Assembly: GCF_900197575.1 (NCBI RefSeq) | Contig: NZ_FZLN01000001.1 | Span: forward strand, 558,001 to 622,000 | Length of the DNA: 64,000 bases | Reading direction: 5' to 3' | Origin: Acinetobacter apis | Lineage (GTDB): Bacteria; Pseudomonadota; Gammaproteobacteria; Pseudomonadales; Moraxellaceae | Shown: positions 1 through 10,069 of the stretch, piece after piece | Numbering within the stretch: the first letter of the stretch is position 1 | Layout of the letters: each line of letters begins with the position of its first letter | Notes under the pieces: model-generated | Told to the model about the DNA's origin: nothing | Seen by the model: only the letters and a program-made list of their open reading frames with translations | Database searches by the model: none | Translations under genes and position numbers: made by a program

Positions 1-832
1 AAAACTGAAAATTGATGAACAAACCCATGACCAAGGTCAATTAAAGCTTATTGGTGTTCATTTATTAAAACGTGGCGAATATCAGCCACGGCGTAAAATT
101 CGTGAAGACGAATTGGTTGATTTGTCGGCATCGATTAAAAAACATGGAGTCATGCAGCCGATTGTGATTCGTCCTGTATCAGACGATGAAACACATCCAT
201 ATGAAATTATTGCGGGTGAGCGCCGTTGGCGTGCTGCAGTCATGGCAGGCTTGACTGAAATTCCAGCCATTGTCCGTAATTTAAATAATCAAATTGCAAT
301 TGCATTGGCATTGATTGAAAACATTCAGCGTCAAGATTTAAATCCAATTGATCAAGCTTTGGCATTGCAGCGTTTCCATGATGAGTTTGGTTTGAGCCAT
401 CAAGAAATTGCAGATACCGTGGGTAAGGCACGGACCACGGTCAGTAATTTAATCCGATTATTAACATTGCAAGAGTCGGTTAAAGACTTAATGCAAGAAG
501 GCGTGCTTGATATGGGGCATGCCCGTGCAATTTTAACCTTAAAAGCCAAAGATCAGAAAAAAATAGCACAAATTGTGGTGGATAAAAGCTTATCTGTACG
601 TCAAACAGAGCAATTGGTGCGTGAGTTTAATCAGCCAAAAGATGATAAAAAAACTAAACAGCCTGCTCCAGATATGGACATACTGACCCAACAATTGGTT
701 GATCGCTTCCAAACTCAGGTGAAGATTGATCATAATCAGCAAGGCAAAGGTAAGCTTGTGATTCATTATCAGTCTTTAGATGAACTCGATGGCATTTTAA
801 ATATTTGTTTACCGCAAAACCAAAATCAATAA
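1..832 (+). CDS. parB: Chromosome-partitioning protein ParB (5' end missing)
   Basis: The reading frame is open from base 2, so the gene starts upstream of the window; 276 C-terminal codons are present. The visible part opens with the ParB-type segment LLKRGEYQPR, followed by IKKHGVMQPIVIRP and GERRWRAA, the conserved CTP/Mg-binding core. A helix-turn-helix follows (LSHQEIADTVGKARTTVSNLIRLL), and then a C-terminal dimerisation region. ParB binds parS sites and works with ParA in origin segregation. The TTG near base 113 lies inside the conserved core and is not the start. Identity is secure; only the N-terminus is unseen. Confidence 0.93.
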   Translation, partial: KLKIDEQTHDQGQLKLIGVHLLKRGEYQPRRKIREDELVDLSASIKKHGVMQPIVIRPVSDDETHPYEIIAGERRWRAAVMAGLTEIPAIVRNLNNQIAIALALIENIQRQDLNPIDQALALQRFHDEFGLSHQEIADTVGKARTTVSNLIRLLTLQESVKDLMQEGVLDMGHARAILTLKAKDQKKIAQIVVDKSLSVRQTEQLVREFNQPKDDKKTKQPAPDMDILTQQLVDRFQTQVKIDHNQQGKGKLVIHYQSLDELDGILNICLPQNQNQ

Positions 833-1139
833 AGCATGTCATGTTTAATTTCTCATCAATATGACTGATTTCATTCATGTTGATGAGATCTATTATTATC
901 TACTATGGTCTAAACCTAAAATTTGCTAGAATACCTGCAGCGTATTTTTAAATTTATGTCAAAATGCGTTTGATCATGGATGGTGATTCATTTTAGTCAT
1001 GCGTTCAAGCTTGGGTCAGGGGTGCTTGTGAGTGATTTAAAAGCCCAGACTAAAAATATTTAAGGTACTTTATGTGTGATTTCTGCCGTTGATGGTGGAC
1101 GCTCCCAATCACCATATGGTGCCGATTTAGAGGTTATTT
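833..1139. other. Spacer between parB and msbA, no confident gene
   Basis: These 307 bases hold the msbA promoter region. The only coding hints are tiny: an ATG at 1072 behind a TAAGGT Shine-Dalgarno-like sequence reads MCDFCR then stop, and a 12-codon ORF starts at 1092. Either could be a leader peptide or chance. No terminator hairpin with a T-run is evident after parB. Confidence 0.5.
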
Positions 1140-2864
1140 GTGAAACAAGACTTTCAAGTTTATTTTCGTCTCCTGACTTATTTAAAACCATATTGGGTAT
1201 ATGCCATTTTGGTATTAATTGGTTTTACATTAAGTGCTGCTACAGAAGTTTCAATTGCGAAGTTACTCGAATTCATCATCAATGCAATTCAGCATAAAAA
1301 CCAATCTCAAACTGCGCTCTTTCCATTTTTAATTGTACTCTTAATTTTTGTACGTGGTGTGGGCTCATTTTTAGGAGATTACTTTTCTGCTGTTATTTCG
1401 CGCAATTTGATTTTCACCATTCGTGAGCAAGTTTTTGGCAAACTGTTACGTTTGCCATCAAGCTATTACTTAGAGAATTCAAGTGGTCATATTACCTCTA
1501 AGATATTGTTTAATATTGAGCAATTGACTGCTGCATCATCTGAATCTGTCCAAACTTTAGCCAAAGAGGGCTTAATCACCATTGGGTTATTGGGTTATTT
1601 ATTTTATCAAAATTGGCGATTAACCTTGGTGATTTTAGTATTTGCACCGTTAATTGGTTATGTGGTCAGTCAAGCTGCACGCCGTATGCGTAAGCTATCC
1701 TCGCAAGTACAAGACACGATGGGTGATGTCAACCATGTGGTGCAAGAGTCAATTTTAGGTCAGGCGGTTGTCAAAAGTTATTGCGGTCAAACATTAGAAG
1801 AACAAAGATTACATCAACACTCATTGGCAAACTTAAAGCGTGGTTTAAAACTGCTTGTGGTGAATGTCTTAAATACACCAGTTGTCCAATTGATTATGGC
1901 GTGCTCTATGGCCATTATTATGTGGATGGCACTTCGTCCAGAAGTCTTGGGCAATACCTCTGCTGCACAGTTTGTATCATTCATTACAGCTGCAGGGATG
2001 CTCAGTAAGCCAATCAAAAACTTAACTACAGTTAATGAAAAGTTACAACGTGGTTTGGCTGCAGCGCATTCGGTTTTTGAAATTCTAGATATGCCTGAAG
2101 AAGAAAACAAAGGTACATTGCAGCCTAAGTTAAATGGCGATATCCGATTTGAACATGTCAATTTGGTATATCCAGGCGGTTCACAAGCCATTCATGATTT
2201 TAACTTAGACATTAAGTCAGGTCAGACTATTGCACTAGTGGGGCGTTCAGGGGCAGGTAAAACATCTCTTGTTAATTTGATCACTCGTTTTCAAAATACC
2301 AGCAGTGGACATATTTATTTAGATGGTCAAGATATTAAAGACATCGAACTCAATTGTTTACGTCGTCAAATTGCCATTGTCAACCAACAAGTCTTTTTGT
2401 TTGATCGTACCATCAAAGAAAACATTGCGTATGGTCAGCTTGATGTAGTCACTGATGAGCAAATTATTAATGCTGCCAAAACTGCTTATGTGCATGATTT
2501 TATTATGACCTTACCTGCAGGTTATGAGACGCGTTTAGGTTCACAAGGGCTGAATTTATCAGGTGGACAACGCCAACGTATTGCGATTGCACGTGCTATT
2601 TTAAAGAATTCACCTATTCTCATTTTAGATGAAGCAACCAGTGCGTTAGATAATGAGTCTGAGCATTTTATTCAGCGTGCATTTGAACAAGCCATGCATG
2701 ATCGAACCACGATTGTTATTGCTCATCGCTTATCAACCATTGAAAATGCAGATTTGATTGTTGTTATGGATCAAGGGCGAATTGTTGAGCAAGGCAAACA
2801 TGAGGCGCTTTTAACCCAGCGTGGGGCATATTATCAGCTTCATCAGCGTAATTTTGAGGAATAA
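1140..2864 (+). CDS. msbA: Lipid A export ATP-binding/permease protein MsbA
   Basis: A 574-residue half-transporter that flips lipid A-core across the inner membrane. The N-terminal ~310 residues form a six-helix ABC exporter domain. The ATPase domain follows, with Walker A GRSGAGKTS near residue 367, signature LSGGQRQR near 473 and Walker B ILILDEATSALD near 493. The length matches the family (about 580). The start is GTG at 1140, giving MKQDFQVYFRLL. The stop is 3 bases before lpxK, so msbA, lpxK and kdsB form an operon for outer-membrane lipid A/KDO supply. Confidence 0.93.
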   Translation: MKQDFQVYFRLLTYLKPYWVYAILVLIGFTLSAATEVSIAKLLEFIINAIQHKNQSQTALFPFLIVLLIFVRGVGSFLGDYFSAVISRNLIFTIREQVFGKLLRLPSSYYLENSSGHITSKILFNIEQLTAASSESVQTLAKEGLITIGLLGYLFYQNWRLTLVILVFAPLIGYVVSQAARRMRKLSSQVQDTMGDVNHVVQESILGQAVVKSYCGQTLEEQRLHQHSLANLKRGLKLLVVNVLNTPVVQLIMACSMAIIMWMALRPEVLGNTSAAQFVSFITAAGMLSKPIKNLTTVNEKLQRGLAAAHSVFEILDMPEEENKGTLQPKLNGDIRFEHVNLVYPGGSQAIHDFNLDIKSGQTIALVGRSGAGKTSLVNLITRFQNTSSGHIYLDGQDIKDIELNCLRRQIAIVNQQVFLFDRTIKENIAYGQLDVVTDEQIINAAKTAYVHDFIMTLPAGYETRLGSQGLNLSGGQRQRIAIARAILKNSPILILDEATSALDNESEHFIQRAFEQAMHDRTTIVIAHRLSTIENADLIVVMDQGRIVEQGKHEALLTQRGAYYQLHQRNFEE

Positions 2865-2867
2865 TGC

Positions 2868-3887
2868 ATGTCATTGGCTAAGTGGATTCAGCAAGCATGG
2901 CATCATCAATCCGCTTGGTTAATTGTGCTTCGTCCACTGTCTTATGTATATCGTGCTGCTTTCTTATATCAGAAAAAACAGTACCAATCGGGGAAAAAAC
3001 CCATATATCAAGCGCCTATCCCTGTGATGGTGATTGGGAATATTACAATCGGTGGCAGTGGTAAAACGCCGTTATTGATTCAATTGGTGAAGCATTTAAC
3101 TGCTCAAAATATACGTGTTGGTGTCATCAGCCGAGGTTATGGTGGACAAGGACCATTTCCACGTTTGGTGGTGAATGGCCAAACATCAGCTTTAGATGTT
3201 GGGGATGAGCCTGCTTGTATTGTAGCTGCAACAGGTGTTCCTATGGCTGTAGGACCAAATCGGCAGCAAGATATTGAGTTGCTGTTACAATCTTATTCGC
3301 TTGATTTAATTATCAGTGATGATGGTTTACAGCATTGGGCATTGGCACGTCAAATTGAATGGATTGTGGTGGATGAAAAGCGTGGCTTTGGAAATCAAAG
3401 ATTATTACCAGAAGGTTTTTTACGTGAGCCGATTTCACGCCTGCAAAATAGTACAGTGATTCATCATTATACAAAAGCCATGGATAAACCTACGCCATAC
3501 CACATGTATTTAGAAGTAGGGCAGCCATATTTATTAAATCCTACGGATGCATCACCAACCTTTAACCCAACACAGCGTTTTCATGGGGTGGTCGGAATTG
3601 GTTATCCAGAACGTTTTTTTGCATCACTTGCAGAAATTGGCGTGATTGATGTGGTTCAACATACTTTTCCTGATCATCATGCCTATACTGAAACAGATAT
3701 TCGGTTTACCGATGCATTACCCCTAATTACCACTGAAAAAGATGCCATCAAGTTACAGCGGTTGCTCACAGCGTCTGACCATCAGTTTGTGCCAATTTGG
3801 GTGTTGCCTGTAGAGGCTGTACTCTCCGAGCCATGCTATACTTTACTTCATCAACAGCTTAACGATTGTCATTTGTCAGGTCACTAA
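2868..3887 (+). CDS. lpxK: Tetraacyldisaccharide 4'-kinase
   Basis: LpxK phosphorylates the 4' position of the lipid A disaccharide precursor at the inner membrane. The 339-residue product has the LpxK P-loop [13 protein letters not shown] near residues 53-65, then [10 protein letters not shown] and DDGLQH, all characteristic of the family, plus an N-terminal hydrophobic anchor. It lies directly after msbA and ends 1 base before kdsB, the usual gammaproteobacterial arrangement. Confidence 0.95.
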   Translation: MSLAKWIQQAWHHQSAWLIVLRPLSYVYRAAFLYQKKQYQSGKKPIYQAPIPVMVIGNITIGGSGKTPLLIQLVKHLTAQNIRVGVISRGYGGQGPFPRLVVNGQTSALDVGDEPACIVAATGVPMAVGPNRQQDIELLLQSYSLDLIISDDGLQHWALARQIEWIVVDEKRGFGNQRLLPEGFLREPISRLQNSTVIHHYTKAMDKPTPYHMYLEVGQPYLLNPTDASPTFNPTQRFHGVVGIGYPERFFASLAEIGVIDVVQHTFPDHHAYTETDIRFTDALPLITTEKDAIKLQRLLTASDHQFVPIWVLPVEAVLSEPCYTLLHQQLNDCHLSGH

Positions 3888-3888
3888 T

Positions 3889-4638
3889 ATGAAACATATT
3901 GTTATTCCCGCACGCTTTTCAAGCACACGTTTACCCGGCAAACCTCTCTTAGATATTCATGGTCGCGCTATGATTTTACGAGTAGTCGATCAAGTTAAAA
4001 AGGTGCAAGGGTTTGATGATGTATGTGTTGCAACAGATGATTTAAAAATTCATGCACTATGCGAATCTGAAGGCATTGATGTGGTGTTGACCAATCCAAA
4101 TCATCCATCTGGCACAGACCGTTTAAGTGAAGTTGCACAAATTAAAGGCTGGCATGAGGATGACATTATTGTCAATGTTCAAGGTGATGAACCATTACTT
4201 CCAGCACAATTAATTATCCAAGTGGCAGATTTGTTGGCAAACAAAGCCAATTGTTCGATGTCAACATTGTGTGAGCCCATCAGCAGTATGCAAGAGTTTA
4301 ATCGTGACAGCATCGTTAAAGTGGTAATGTCACATGATCATGAAGCACTGTATTTTAGTCGTGCAAGTATTCCTTATGATCGTGATGGTGTAGAAGACCA
4401 GCACAAGCATGCATATCGCCATTTGGGTTTATATGCTTATCGAGTTAAGTTGCTTCAAGAATATGTATCTTGGTCGCAAGGCACATTAGAAAAATTAGAG
4501 TCGTTAGAGCAATTACGTGTACTTGAACATGGTCATCGTATTGCGATTGCTGTTGCTGAAGTGAGCTTGCCACCTGGTGTTGATACACAAGCAGATTTAG
4601 ACCGAATGAATGCATTAAATCCATCTATTTTTGCTTAA
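3889..4638 (+). CDS. kdsB: 3-deoxy-manno-octulosonate cytidylyltransferase
   Basis: KdsB makes CMP-KDO, the activated sugar attached to lipid A. The 249-residue protein has the nucleotidyltransferase start [15 protein letters not shown], the loop [10 protein letters not shown] and the product-binding segment [11 protein letters not shown]. The ATG is one base after the lpxK stop, indicating coupled translation. In Acinetobacter the enzyme may feed KDO or a derivative into lipooligosaccharide; that is family knowledge, not visible here. Confidence 0.95.
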   Translation: MKHIVIPARFSSTRLPGKPLLDIHGRAMILRVVDQVKKVQGFDDVCVATDDLKIHALCESEGIDVVLTNPNHPSGTDRLSEVAQIKGWHEDDIIVNVQGDEPLLPAQLIIQVADLLANKANCSMSTLCEPISSMQEFNRDSIVKVVMSHDHEALYFSRASIPYDRDGVEDQHKHAYRHLGLYAYRVKLLQEYVSWSQGTLEKLESLEQLRVLEHGHRIAIAVAEVSLPPGVDTQADLDRMNALNPSIFA

Positions 4639-4649
4639 ATTGAGTTGTT

Positions 4650-5648
4650 GTGGTTATGGATGAAGCATTTTTTCAGCTCACAGAAGTTTACCCATGGCAG
4701 CAGAGTACATGGCAAACTTTAACATCTCGCTTTCCAGAAATTGGACATGGTATTTTATTCTATGGGAAGTCTGGATGTGGAAAATCTGAGTTTACTTCCC
4801 ATTTTGTGGCTTGGATATTGTGTTTAAATAAAATGCCTACAGCCGCCTGTGGACATTGTTCAAGCTGTCAGTGGTTAAAGTCTAAAACACATCCTAATTA
4901 TGTGCATATTTCCAATGACCAAGACAGCAAGCGACAGCATTCGGCTATAAAAATAGATAAAATTCGTGAATTACAACCATTCATTCAACAGACAGTGGAT
5001 GGTTGGCGTGTGGTGGTGATTGAGCCTGCGGATGCACTGAATATTGCATCAGCCAATGCCTTATTAAAAACACTTGAAGAGCCGGGTGAGCGGGTATTAA
5101 TCATTTTGGTCACCACACATTTTTTAAAATTGCCTGCAACGATTCGTAGTCGTTTACAGCGCTATGCATTAGATCGAGTGTCTTATCCAACGGCAAAACA
5201 ACATATTGCACAGGTATATCCTGAATTAGATGAGCGCCGTTATGATTTACTTTTGAATTTAGCCAATCATATGCCATTACAAGCAGTTGCATTACAACAA
5301 CAGCCATGGTTAGCAAAGCGTACAGCATTTATGCAAGATTGGCAGGCTTTGGTGGTCAATAAAACAGAGCTCATGGTATATGCCACCAAATGGAGTAAGG
5401 AGTTAGGCTTTTTAGAACTCTTACATATGATAGAATACCTTTTGGCTGATCTGATTTGTTTTAAACTAAATCAGTCCATGAAAAATATAGATTTGGATTT
5501 CACTGAAATTTCAAACTATTATCAATTGTCTGACCTTTTTGCAATCAGTGAAAAAATACAACCTGCTAAAGGTTATATTCAGCAAAATGTTCAGACCAAT
5601 TTGATTATTGATGATTTATTTGTCACTTTGTTAAATTTAAAGCCGTAA
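4650..5648 (+). CDS. holB: DNA polymerase III delta' subunit
   Basis: A clamp-loader subunit of 332 residues. Walker A GKSGCGKS lies near residues 39-46, followed by the clamp-loader zinc module (CGHCSSC, near 67-74) and the segment NALLKTLEEPGE that includes the sensor region. The ORF starts at GTG 4650; an in-frame ATG at 4656 is an equally good start. It sits between kdsB and pilZ, matching the holB-pilZ-tatD order known in Pseudomonas. Confidence 0.9.
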   Translation: MVMDEAFFQLTEVYPWQQSTWQTLTSRFPEIGHGILFYGKSGCGKSEFTSHFVAWILCLNKMPTAACGHCSSCQWLKSKTHPNYVHISNDQDSKRQHSAIKIDKIRELQPFIQQTVDGWRVVVIEPADALNIASANALLKTLEEPGERVLIILVTTHFLKLPATIRSRLQRYALDRVSYPTAKQHIAQVYPELDERRYDLLLNLANHMPLQAVALQQQPWLAKRTAFMQDWQALVVNKTELMVYATKWSKELGFLELLHMIEYLLADLICFKLNQSMKNIDLDFTEISNYYQLSDLFAISEKIQPAKGYIQQNVQTNLIIDDLFVTLLNLKP

Positions 5649-5676
5649 TCTGACGGCACATGGGGAAGTACACGTT

Positions 5677-6021
5677 ATGCAAAATCAAATGGGTAATATT
5701 TTACAAGTCAGTATTACTGACCGCGCAACATTACAAGCCAGCTATTTGCCGTTTGTCATTGGAGGCGGTTTGTTTGTGCCATCGACGATGGATGCTAAGC
5801 TTGGGCAAGAAGTATTTGTACTTGCAACTTTGCCTGAGCAAAAACAAAAAATTCCTTTGACTGGAAAAGTTGTCTGGATCAGTCAAAAACAATCAGGTGC
5901 TAAACCACAAGGGTTTGCCATTCAATTAAATAACGAAAAAGGCACGCAATACCGTTTAGAGGTTGAGCGTATTTTAGCCGGCTCTTTTAACTCTAAATCA
6001 AGAGCAAGCTATACCATTTAA
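5677..6021 (+). CDS. pilZ: PilZ, type IV pilus biogenesis protein
   Basis: A 114-residue PilZ-domain protein. Its size, its opening NILQVSITDRATLQASYLPF and its place between holB and tatD fit the Pseudomonas PilZ ortholog needed for type IV pilus extension. The canonical c-di-GMP motifs (RxxxR and DxSxxG) are not clearly present: the second is replaced by QGFAIQLN. The protein therefore probably does not bind c-di-GMP, as is known for PilZ itself. ATG at 5677 is preferred; the other reading frame starting at 5660 is a shadow. Confidence 0.88.
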   Translation: MQNQMGNILQVSITDRATLQASYLPFVIGGGLFVPSTMDAKLGQEVFVLATLPEQKQKIPLTGKVVWISQKQSGAKPQGFAIQLNNEKGTQYRLEVERILAGSFNSKSRASYTI

Positions 6022-6043
6022 TCAAATCACCTTGGAGTAAATC

Positions 6044-6820
6044 ATGTTTACAGATAGCCATTGCCATTTAAACTTGCTTGATCTTACTCCTTATGCTGGT
6101 CAATTAGATGAAGCACTGAATGAGGCGCGACGCGCAGGCGTTAGTAAGTTTATGGGAATCTCAGTACATTTAGATGACCATGCGGTGCTGTCTAAGATAG
6201 CCGCGCAGCATGCTGATGTAGGATATACCGTGGGTGTTCATCCTTGCGAAGATCCTGAAACCATGCATCGTGCAACAGTTGAATATTTGGTTGACTTAGC
6301 AAGCCAAGACAAGGTTTGGGCGCTAGGGGAAACAGGTTTAGACTATTATCACAGTACAGCGTTTGTGCAACAACAAAAAGCAAGTTTTGCACGTCATATC
6401 GAAGCATCAAAGCAAGTGAAAAAGCCTGTTGTAGTTCATACACGTTCAGCAAAAGACGATACGCTTGCAATTATTCGTGCTGAACAATCATCACACGGTA
6501 TTTTGCATTGCTTCACTGAAGATTTAGACACTGCAAAAGCAGTATTAGATGCAGGATATTATATTTCGTTTGCAGGTATTGTTTCATTTAAAAATGCGCA
6601 AGCGCTGCGTGATGTCGCAAAATATGTGCCATTAGATCGTTTGCTGATCGAAACAGATAGTCCTTATCTTGCTCCTGTGCCGTATCGTGGTAAATCAAAC
6701 GAACCTAAATATGTACCTTTTGTGGCGCAAGCATTGGCAGAAGTTTATGGGACAAGCCGTGATGAAATTGGCCGTATTACCACACAAAACTTTGAGAAAT
6801 TATTGCAGCAACCTAACTAA
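6044..6820 (+). CDS. tatD: TatD-family metal-dependent hydrolase/DNase
   Basis: A 258-residue TIM-barrel hydrolase with the TatD metal ligands: FTDSHCHL at the N-terminus, GETGLDYY near residue 98, VVHTRSAKDDT near 131 and LIETDSPYLAPVPYRGK near 204. Family members are 3'-5' exonucleases or deoxyribonucleases. A GGAG Shine-Dalgarno precedes the ATG. It is likely cotranscribed with pilZ upstream and the TetR gene downstream. The exact paralogue (TatD or YcfH/YjjV-like) cannot be settled here. Confidence 0.9.
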   Translation: MFTDSHCHLNLLDLTPYAGQLDEALNEARRAGVSKFMGISVHLDDHAVLSKIAAQHADVGYTVGVHPCEDPETMHRATVEYLVDLASQDKVWALGETGLDYYHSTAFVQQQKASFARHIEASKQVKKPVVVHTRSAKDDTLAIIRAEQSSHGILHCFTEDLDTAKAVLDAGYYISFAGIVSFKNAQALRDVAKYVPLDRLLIETDSPYLAPVPYRGKSNEPKYVPFVAQALAEVYGTSRDEIGRITTQNFEKLLQQPN

Positions 6821-6834
6821 TTGAGTATGTCGTC

Positions 6835-7434
6835 ATGGATCGTCAGTCGCAATTTAAAGCCAGAGAAGTACTGATACTGAATGTAGCAGAACAACTGATG
6901 CTTGAAAACGGCGATGATACCACGATGACATTAGATGGGCTTGCTGCAGCGCTTGATTTAGCAAAAGGCACTTTATATAAGCATTTTAAAAGTAAAGATG
7001 AGTTATATATGCTGCTAATTTTAAGAAATGAGCAGCAATTACTTGATTTAATGCTGCATGATGCAGGTCAAGATTTTTCCATTCAGCTTGAACATTTGAT
7101 GCAATATCATTTTAAACACCCTGAGCGTACTATTTTATTTCATTTACTTGAAGAAAAATTATCGATGGCAGCTAAGCGCATTCAACCACGCTTTTCTCAA
7201 CTGTATCGTATACGCAAACAGCGCTTAAAAATGATGGTGTATTTGACAGATGAATACTTAAAGCAGCAGCAAAGCCGTATTTCTGTTCGAGATTATTTGG
7301 CCGCGGTGTGGGCATTAATTTATGGTGGCTCATTGTTGCTCAATTCAAGCTTTTATCAGCGCTATTTAGGCTCAAGAACCACGTTAAAACGCTTATATGT
7401 TCAACAAGCACTTTGTTTATCCAAAAATACATAG
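6835..7434 (+). CDS. TetR/AcrR-family transcriptional regulator
   Basis: 199 residues. The N-terminal TetR DNA-binding domain spans about residues 10-56, with the recognition pattern LDGLAAALDLAKGTLYKHFKSKDEL. The C-terminal ligand-binding half is not assignable. The gene starts 14 bases after tatD, so it is probably the last gene of that operon and ends at the strong hairpin near 7445. Its target is unknown. Confidence 0.85.
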   Translation: MDRQSQFKAREVLILNVAEQLMLENGDDTTMTLDGLAAALDLAKGTLYKHFKSKDELYMLLILRNEQQLLDLMLHDAGQDFSIQLEHLMQYHFKHPERTILFHLLEEKLSMAAKRIQPRFSQLYRIRKQRLKMMVYLTDEYLKQQQSRISVRDYLAAVWALIYGGSLLLNSSFYQRYLGSRTTLKRLYVQQALCLSKNT

Positions 7435-7444
7435 CATAAAGAAA

Positions 7445-7475
7445 AAACCAAGACATCTATTTGATGTCTTGGTTT
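7445..7475. terminator. Bidirectional terminator between TetR gene and copper receptor
   Basis: A perfect 13-base inverted repeat, AAACCAAGACATC and its complement, flanks the loop TATTT. A-run and T-run ends lie on either side. It sits between two convergent genes and can serve both. Confidence 0.9.
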
Positions 7476-7481
7476 AAACGC

Positions 7482-9482
7482 TTAAAATTTAAATTGAATT
7501 CTTGCCCAATAATTTCGACCTATATTATAAATTTGCTCTGTCCCGATCATTCCTGCATTCGGATTCCCTAATTTATTTAGATGTTCGGTATAGTAGCGAT
7601 CAAATACATTATCAATACCAATAGCCAATTGGGTTGTTGGTGCAAGGATATAGGTTGCATTGAGTGATAAGGTACCAAAGCCTGCACTTGGTCCTAAATC
7701 ATAGCCTACAATATTGCCTTGTTTTTCAGCATAACGATTTTGTGCTGCAACCAAACGCCATAAAGCCCCAATACTGTATTTTTCAGTGCGATAGCGTAAA
7801 TTCATCCGTGTTTCAAATGGTGCAATTTGGGGTAAATCACGGCGCTGGGTTGTATTTTTCCCCCATGCATACATGGCACTCAAGTCTGCATCAATATGAT
7901 CTGTAAACTGATAGCCTAGGCCAAATTCACCACCTGCTATATGAGCATTTACATTGGTGACATGAGTCCCTTGACCATACTGCATTAAAATAAAATCAGA
8001 GACATGACCCACATAGGCAGATGCCCAATGAGTTAAGGCTGCATTTTGGTATTGATAGCCTAAGTCAAATTGGGTTGTTTTTTCAGGTTTAACGCCGTTA
8101 AACACATTGCTTGAACCATCTATACTGACTGGAGAAAATAATTCCCAATAGTCTGGCAATCTTTGTACATGACCAAGCCCGATATATGTATTTAAATGAT
8201 ATTCAGGATAGTCACTTTCTAAACGCAGAAAACCACTCGGTAACACAGAACGGCGCGACTGATTAAATAACTTTGTTTTGTCACGCTCATCTTGTACATG
8301 TGTGATATCAGCACGAAGACCTGTGACAATATGCTGTCGATCACTTAAAGCATATGTTCCTTCAGCGAAAATACCATAACTATCAAATCGCATGTCTGTT
8401 TGTCTTGGCAAGGATGGGTAATTTAATCCTCGACGCATAGAGTGGCTACTATATTGGTGATCTATACCTGTTAAAATGCTGAGCGCACCCCATTCTAAGG
8501 TAGCTTCTGCCCGAGCTGTGATTGTTTTACGTGCAACATTCGACACCATAGGCATGCTTTTAACTGGGCGTAAACGATAATTGTCCATCACGTGGTCATT
8601 CAAATTATAATTAACTTGTAAGTCAATTTTCTTAAGCCATGTTGTCAGCTCTTTTTGTTGGACTCGAAGCCCCAAGCTTTCTCGCTCAAAACGTGTTCCA
8701 TCCATGCCACGTCCAGCATAAGCAACTTGACCATCTGATTTACCCGCAGTGGCTTCAATCCATGTGTTGTCGCTCGGAGTAAAGCCAAGTGCAACATCTG
8801 CATTCCATTTTTCCCATGAAGAATGCACTCGTTGACCATGACCATCTTTGTAATCATTGGATGTCGAACGATTGCCCATTAAACGGATATATTTATTTTC
8901 ATCACCAATAGCAGTATCTATGTTTTGGTCAAGTCGTCCATATGAGCCTGCAACCACACTTGCTTGTCCTTGATAAAATTGTCCTGCTTTAAAACGGACA
9001 GGGCCACGATCATACAAGACGGTTGCAGCAGAGCCTGGTTGTGAAAAACGCACGGTCTGTGGACCTTTAATCACAGTAATTTGGTCAAAACTTTCAGGTG
9101 AAATATAAGAGGTTGGTGCGTCCATACGCCCGCCACATGCACCTAAGTTTTCACTGTTGTTATTGAGTACTTTAATTCTAGATCCAAACATCCCTCGAAA
9201 AGTAATGTCACTATTTACAGTACCTGAGCTTTTAACGGCATTAAAGCCAACAATGCTTTGTAAATATGATGCACCATCGACCGCAGGAATAGGCTGAATG
9301 GGTTGTTTGGGATCTGCTGTAACAATTAAACCATTGGCTTGATGACCATGGTTTGCTGTAACTACAATAGGTGCAAGGGATACGGTATTGACGGTATGTT
9401 GTTCAGCATGGCTTGCGTTGGTATAAAGTACCAATGCAATTGCGACACTTAAATGATGACGTGTATAAGTAAAATGCATCAT
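7482..9482 (-). CDS. TonB-dependent copper receptor (OprC/NosA family)
   Basis: A 666-residue outer-membrane receptor. It has a Sec signal peptide ending around ASHA (residues 1-26), a plug domain with SGTVNSDITFRGMFGSRIKVL and the segment NLGACGGRMDAPTSYIS typical of copper receptors, then a 22-strand barrel finishing in YWARIQFKF with terminal Phe. It probably imports copper, with TonB energy. The DUF2946 gene 69 bases upstream on the same strand supports a copper role. Acinetobacter copies are usually annotated as TonB-dependent copper receptors. Confidence 0.9.
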   Translation of the reverse strand: MMHFTYTRHHLSVAIALVLYTNASHAEQHTVNTVSLAPIVVTANHGHQANGLIVTADPKQPIQPIPAVDGASYLQSIVGFNAVKSSGTVNSDITFRGMFGSRIKVLNNNSENLGACGGRMDAPTSYISPESFDQITVIKGPQTVRFSQPGSAATVLYDRGPVRFKAGQFYQGQASVVAGSYGRLDQNIDTAIGDENKYIRLMGNRSTSNDYKDGHGQRVHSSWEKWNADVALGFTPSDNTWIEATAGKSDGQVAYAGRGMDGTRFERESLGLRVQQKELTTWLKKIDLQVNYNLNDHVMDNYRLRPVKSMPMVSNVARKTITARAEATLEWGALSILTGIDHQYSSHSMRRGLNYPSLPRQTDMRFDSYGIFAEGTYALSDRQHIVTGLRADITHVQDERDKTKLFNQSRRSVLPSGFLRLESDYPEYHLNTYIGLGHVQRLPDYWELFSPVSIDGSSNVFNGVKPEKTTQFDLGYQYQNAALTHWASAYVGHVSDFILMQYGQGTHVTNVNAHIAGGEFGLGYQFTDHIDADLSAMYAWGKNTTQRRDLPQIAPFETRMNLRYRTEKYSIGALWRLVAAQNRYAEKQGNIVGYDLGPSAGFGTLSLNATYILAPTTQLAIGIDNVFDRYYTEHLNKLGNPNAGMIGTEQIYNIGRNYWARIQFKF

Positions 9483-9551
9483 AATTCTCTCAAAAAAAGT
9501 TAAACAAGGTCTTTAGGTCATACAACCCAAATTAAATTGCTAAAATTTGAT

Positions 9552-9947
9552 TTACAGAGAAAAAATAGGTGGCGCACGACTTTGAGGGAGAACAAACAGT
9601 TTTTCTATCACATCAAGTCGTAGCTTAAATGCTGTCGACACAGCCAATAATTTAAGCGTTAAACGAATAAATACAGATTTAACACCTAAATCTAAAAATG
9701 GGATCAGGTGGTTATATACTGTACAAAATGGACATTGATGTGATGCATCATGATGCTGAGATGGCGCAGGCAAGGTAGATGCATGATGATGCATCCCATG
9801 ATGCTGATGATCTGGTGAGATCAGTGCAGAAGAAATGGTTTCACAAACTGCTGCAACCTGATATTGCTTGGGCAAAAAAGGCTGTAAAAATACTGCAATT
9901 TGTAAAATAATAGCACTAAGGGATAGCGCTATACCTGACTTCAACAC
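9552..9947 (-). CDS. DUF2946 family protein, histidine-rich, copper-associated
   Basis: A 131-residue protein with an N-terminal hydrophobic segment (about residues 5-25), a His-rich stretch (HQHHGMHHHA, then SQHHDASHQCPFC) and a second hydrophobic segment. It ends in the RAPP-type tail characteristic of DUF2946. The histidines and CxxC look like a metal-binding loop on the periplasmic side. It lies just upstream of the copper receptor and probably shares its transcript. The start GTG at 9947 is uncertain; TTG at 9944 is the next option. The family's biochemical function is unknown. Confidence 0.75.
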   Translation of the reverse strand: MLKSGIALSLSAIILQIAVFLQPFLPKQYQVAAVCETISSALISPDHQHHGMHHHASTLPAPSQHHDASHQCPFCTVYNHLIPFLDLGVKSVFIRLTLKLLAVSTAFKLRLDVIEKLFVLPQSRAPPIFSL

Positions 9948-9951
9948 AATG

Positions 9952-9974
9952 TAGTTTGCTCAATTTAGTTTGCT
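9952..9974 (-). promoter_or_regulatory. Tandem AGCAAACTA repeats upstream of the copper genes
   Basis: The 9-mer TAGTTTGCT occurs at 9952-9960 and 9966-9974, a 14-base period, just upstream of the DUF2946 start. It may be an operator for copper control, but nothing proves that. It overlaps the likely ribosome-binding region. Confidence 0.3.
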
Positions 9975-10069
9975 GAATTATAGAATAAATTTTCATATAT
10001 TACATTTTTATTTCACTATTATTATTTTTATTAAATGATCAAAGCCAAACATTATTGATTTAAAGTATT

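Noticed and set aside
1076..1297. 73-codon ORF starting in the msbA leader
   Set aside because: It overlaps the start of msbA out of frame, its composition changes within msbA, and it has no family resemblance; shadow of msbA.
1814..2191. 125-codon antisense ORF inside msbA
   Set aside because: No ribosome-binding site and no motif; complement of a well-conserved ABC exporter.
8050..8065. Possible fifth copy of TAGCCTAAGT
   Set aside because: It lies inside the copper receptor coding sequence and ends in C rather than A, so chance codon use explains it.
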